Shown: positions 37,721 through 40,367 of the stretch, piece by piece
How positions within the stretch are numbered: position 1 is the stretch's first letter
Layout: each line of letters begins with the position of its first letter
Source: an uncultured Chitinophagales bacterium
GTDB lineage: Bacteria; Bacteroidota; Bacteroidia; Chitinophagales; UBA2359
Assembly (NCBI GenBank): GCA_937927195.1
Contig: CALBCY010000134.1
Coordinates: 1 to 40,367 of the forward strand
DNA: 40,367 bases
Reading direction: 5' to 3'
Notes under the pieces: model-generated
Told to the model about the DNA's origin: nothing
The model's database searches: none
Seen by the model: only the letters and a program-made list of their open reading frames with translations
Translations under genes and position numbers: made by a program

Positions 37721-38184
37721 AAAATTTTTAACTACAATTCCTCAAAATTGTTTCGGTAAGCCGGCAAATTCGTAAATATTTAAACGTGAAATTAACCATT
37801 AACTTGTTAGAATATACTGCATTGCCAATCAAATTAACCAATATTAACCACGAATTCCCTATAACACCTGTCGACACACGTACCTCAACCCGTTGGCTCG
37901 CGTGCCTCGCCTCGGTACGCACGCGACGCTCGCGTGCCTCATGACGCTCGCTCAAGCCTCATGAATCTCGCGTGCCTCATGACGCTCGCTCACACCTCAT
38001 GACGCTCGCTCAAGCCTCATGACGCTCGCGTGCCTCATGACGCTCGTTAACACACCAAAAGAAATCATTCTGTCAAAAAGAGGACTTTTCTACCACTAGA
38101 AAGGAGCAGTTTCTTAAGTGAAATGAATCTTTTCCACCCCTAAATCAGTATATAAAACTTACTGGAATAATAAATGACCCTCTT
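37721..38184. repeat. intergenic region with GC-rich 18/20-bp tandem repeat (37899-38050)
   Basis: Divergent space between the gene at 36443 (minus) and the cargo gene at 38185 (plus). Six units start at 37938, 37958, 37976, 37996, 38016 and 38034. They are 20 bp (CTCATGACGCTCGCTCAAGC type) or 18 bp (ending CTCGCGTGC) long. The stretch before them, 37899-37937, holds the palindrome GCACGCGA-CGC-TCGCGTGC (37919-37937), which also occurs at 40286. The rest, 37721-37898 and 38051-38184, is AT-rich and contains the promoters of both genes. Confidence 0.9.
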
Positions 38185-39591
38185 ATGAATAAGTTATACG
38201 TTTTAGCCTTTGCTTTCCTTTTCTTCTGTTCTACTTCCATTGAAGCTCAATGGTCAAATGCAGAATTTCATTTCGTTACTGAAAACAATATGCCCAAAGC
38301 ACTTAGTCTTAGTGCAATGGATCAGGATGCCAATGGGGATCTACACATGATATTTCAGCAGGACAACCAAGGAATGCAGGAATTATGGTATGCCCAAAGA
38401 AAGGCCGATGCTTCCTTTACAGAACCAACTTTGGTAGAAGGAATAACAGAATCTGTTTACGAAGCCAAACTCAAAGTGCTTGACAACGGAAAAGTTGTGG
38501 TGAGCTACTTAAAAGGTGCAGAATCCAACCAACAACTTTACATAAATACCATCGGTGAGGCTGATTCAGAAACTATGATTTCAGGTTTAACACAATCAGT
38601 TCATACTCCAGATGTAGAAATTGATGCCAATGGAATGGTTCATTATACTTATGTTACAACAAACGAAGATGGAGATTATAGAGTTTATTATGGAAATGTA
38701 AACCACGACAATCCTGTCAACCCATTCATCGAAGAATTACTTTATTCCAACGTTGATGATCCACAAAAAGCGAATCCGCAGATAGCAATCAGTAACAACA
38801 ATACACCGCACATATTTTATGCTGGTCCATCGGGAATCAGTGGATTCAAAATTCAATATGCTTACAGGCAAAATGATGGCCTTTGGTACTATACATCAAT
38901 TAATCAAACACCAAATCAGTTCGATGAAGAATGTGTAGTCAGCATAAAAGATGGCTGGATTCACTTGGTTTATTCTGGAAATGACGGAATTCAAACCAAT
39001 TCAAGAGTTGTTTACATCAAAAAACCAGTAGAGGGCGGATCGTCCACTTGGTCTTCAAATGTAGTAGTAGCTGATGAAAGCAACGTAAAGTCTCAATCAA
39101 TTTTCGTTGATAACAATGACATTGTCCATATTTCACTTTTAAAAGAAGAAGACAAATGGCTTTATGTTACCAATTCGGAGGGCAACTGGAATAATTCAGC
39201 TTTGTTAGATGACTATTCTTTAAAGCAAATAAACTTATTGATAGATGATCAAGGAAATGGTTTTATTCTCGCCGAGCACTTAACCGGTAGTGGAGAAGAG
39301 ATTGTACTGTGGGGAAACAAAGATGTTGAGGATCCAGGAACAGGATTAAATGATTTGTTCTTTGCAGATTTAAAATTGTACCCAAATCCAGCCTCAAGTT
39401 ATGTTAATATAGAAACCAATCAGGTCATTCAAAGCATCCAGATATTTGATACTCAATCTAGATTGATCTTTAATCAAGAAGTCCATAACAATCAGCTTGC
39501 AATTGACCTAACAGACTGGAGCAAAGGGATTTATTTCGTGAAATTAAACGATGGAATAAACCAAAGAACTGAAAAGATTATAATAAGATAA
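38185..39591 (+). CDS. T9SS cargo protein with beta-propeller-like repeats
   Basis: A 468-residue secreted protein. The signal peptide ends near SIEAQ (22). Residues 40-380 show repeated blades: DQDANGDLHMIFQQD, VEIDANGMVHYTYVT, IAISNNNTPHIFYAG, VSIKDGWIHLVYSGND, FVDNNDIVHISLL and LIDDQGNGFILAE. This D-x-NG-x-x-H-x-x-Y pattern is like BNR/sialidase-type six-bladed propellers but has no visible catalytic Arg triad, so it is probably a binding protein. The C-terminus from LKLYPNPASSYVNIE to the end is a clear T9SS type A sorting domain. It stands alone; a long inverted repeat follows 42 bp downstream. Ligand unknown. Confidence 0.85.
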   Translation: MNKLYVLAFAFLFFCSTSIEAQWSNAEFHFVTENNMPKALSLSAMDQDANGDLHMIFQQDNQGMQELWYAQRKADASFTEPTLVEGITESVYEAKLKVLDNGKVVVSYLKGAESNQQLYINTIGEADSETMISGLTQSVHTPDVEIDANGMVHYTYVTTNEDGDYRVYYGNVNHDNPVNPFIEELLYSNVDDPQKANPQIAISNNNTPHIFYAGPSGISGFKIQYAYRQNDGLWYYTSINQTPNQFDEECVVSIKDGWIHLVYSGNDGIQTNSRVVYIKKPVEGGSSTWSSNVVVADESNVKSQSIFVDNNDIVHISLLKEEDKWLYVTNSEGNWNNSALLDDYSLKQINLLIDDQGNGFILAEHLTGSGEEIVLWGNKDVEDPGTGLNDLFFADLKLYPNPASSYVNIETNQVIQSIQIFDTQSRLIFNQEVHNNQLAIDLTDWSKGIYFVKLNDGINQRTEKIIIR

Positions 39592-39633
39592 ACATACCTT
39601 TTGGTATTTTTTCGATATTGATTAGACCATCCA

Positions 39634-39687
39634 TTGGACATTATTCATTTTTGAAGCTTTCCTAGCTCTAAAATGAATAATGTCCAA
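39634..39687. repeat. perfect 18-bp inverted repeat
   Basis: TTGGACATTATTCATTTT (39634-39651) and AAAATGAATAATGTCCAA (39670-39687) are perfect inverted copies with an 18-bp loop. It lies between two convergent genes, so it may serve as a bidirectional terminator, but no T-tract follows on the plus strand. Confidence 0.8.
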
Positions 39688-39755
39688 TCTGGCAAATCAT
39701 TTGTATAAGAATTAACTGTTTTCAGAAATAAAAAACTTGTTTTACAAAACAATCA

Positions 39756-40244
39756 TTAAAACAAACTCTTCGAAAACAACCTACTCAAAAAAGCAGTATA
39801 AACCTCATAATCCTTATAGCCCAACTCTCTAATAGAAATATTATACTTGTTGTGTAAATCTTCTGGTGATTTATCCGATGGCAAACAAATATACCTTGTA
39901 TCTCGATTTCGCTTACCTGAACCAACGATGGAAGATTGCATTCTGTCTATCTCCATTTCTATCAAAAGAGAATTTGCAGAATTGTCTCCTGATTTCTTTA
40001 GCTTATAGGCCACCAGTTTATAATTAGCTGGTTGCTGTTTGTAAGACTCCTGATAACTTTTCTCCAGTACTTTTTCCAGCTCATATCCTTCCTTCGGATT
40101 ATCCCCAGAAAATGTTTTTGTGAAATAGGTATAATCACTAGAATTAAATGGTGAAATTTTCTTTTCAGCCGTACTCTCAGATTGTTCTTGACAAGAAAAA
40201 AATGAAAGAAAAAAAAATGATAATAAACAGATTCTAAAAATCAT
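39756..40244 (-). CDS. small lipoprotein of unknown function
   Basis: A 162-residue protein whose signal is that of a lipoprotein: MIFRICLLSFFFLSFFSCQE, with the acylated Cys at residue 18. The mature part is polar and rich in Lys, Ser and Tyr (SSDYTYFTKTFSG, YELEKVLEKSYQESYKQ) and contains no motif I recognise. It should be anchored to the inner or outer membrane. It converges with the propeller-like gene, and its upstream side is a GC-rich repeat cut by the window end, so its promoter must lie within about 40 bp or beyond the repeat. Confidence 0.75.
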   Translation of the reverse strand: MIFRICLLSFFFLSFFSCQEQSESTAEKKISPFNSSDYTYFTKTFSGDNPKEGYELEKVLEKSYQESYKQQPANYKLVAYKLKKSGDNSANSLLIEMEIDRMQSSIVGSGKRNRDTRYICLPSDKSPEDLHNKYNISIRELGYKDYEVYTAFLSRLFSKSLF

Positions 40245-40285
40245 TATTGTATTTTAAATGGTGAAACATTACAAACCCCCTGTAT

Positions 40286-40367
40286 GCACGCGATGCTCGC
40301 GTGCCTTGCGTGCCCCTCGCGTGCCCCCGAGTGCCTTGCGCCCATTGCAATGCCCCGCAAATGCCCT
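40286..40367. repeat. GC-rich repeat island, cut by the window end
   Basis: It starts with GCACGCGA-TGC-TCGCGTGC (40286-40304), the same palindrome as at 37919-37937 with one loop change. Degenerate GTGCC-rich units (CTCGCGTGCC, CCGAGTGCC, CAAATGCC) follow to the end. Confidence 0.85.

Overview
This 40.4 kb window looks like chromosomal DNA of a low-GC Bacteroidota bacterium, probably near the Saprospiria, although the lineage is inference. Three secreted proteins end in type IX secretion (T9SS) sorting domains. Promoter-like boxes fit the Bacteroidota TTTG/TAnnTTTG pattern, and SecA and LigA have Bacteroidota-like lengths and features. No phage, insertion sequence, CRISPR array or SusC/SusD pair was seen.

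Layout. Positions 1-1640 are rich in tRNAs: a broken tRNA-Arg-like gene that runs into three 89-bp tandem repeats, then tRNA-Gln, a P-loop kinase-like gene, tRNA-Phe and tRNA-Asn. Positions 1660-9170 hold a lipoprotein gene broken by one TGA, an ABC exporter, a large secreted heparinase II/III-like protein with a Ca-binding tail, a DUF547 lipoprotein, and an SRPBCC/isopentenyl-PP isomerase pair. Positions 9420-12170 carry ligA and a biotin carrier protein. Positions 12500-18720 carry a GH92 alpha-mannosidase, a three-gene cytosolic signalling cassette (REC, FIST, histidine kinase) and a YqaA-type membrane protein. Positions 18960-27100 carry a glycosylasparaginase, two tandem paralogous T9SS cargo proteins and a GH20 hexosaminidase. 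Positions 27370-35930 carry a small secreted protein, secA, a SPOR-like protein, an M20 amidohydrolase, an arylamine N-acetyltransferase and a cytochrome P450. The end holds a conserved secreted protein of uncertain function, a beta-propeller-like T9SS cargo protein and a small lipoprotein.

How the genes work together. GH92 mannosidase, GH20 hexosaminidase and glycosylasparaginase are three activities that together would take apart N-linked glycans down to the Asn-GlcNAc bond. They lie within 15 kb but not in one operon, and the two glycosidases share the same C-terminal accessory module. REC, FIST and kinase form a compact soluble sensory unit.

The most unusual non-coding signal is a set of GC-rich repeat islands between AT-rich genes: 45-303, 12168-12301, 35940-36432, 37899-38050 and 40286-end. 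Three unrelated repeat families among them are built on the same plan, a perfect 8-bp stem closed by a 3-nt loop. That shared plan is the best candidate here for something not yet described.
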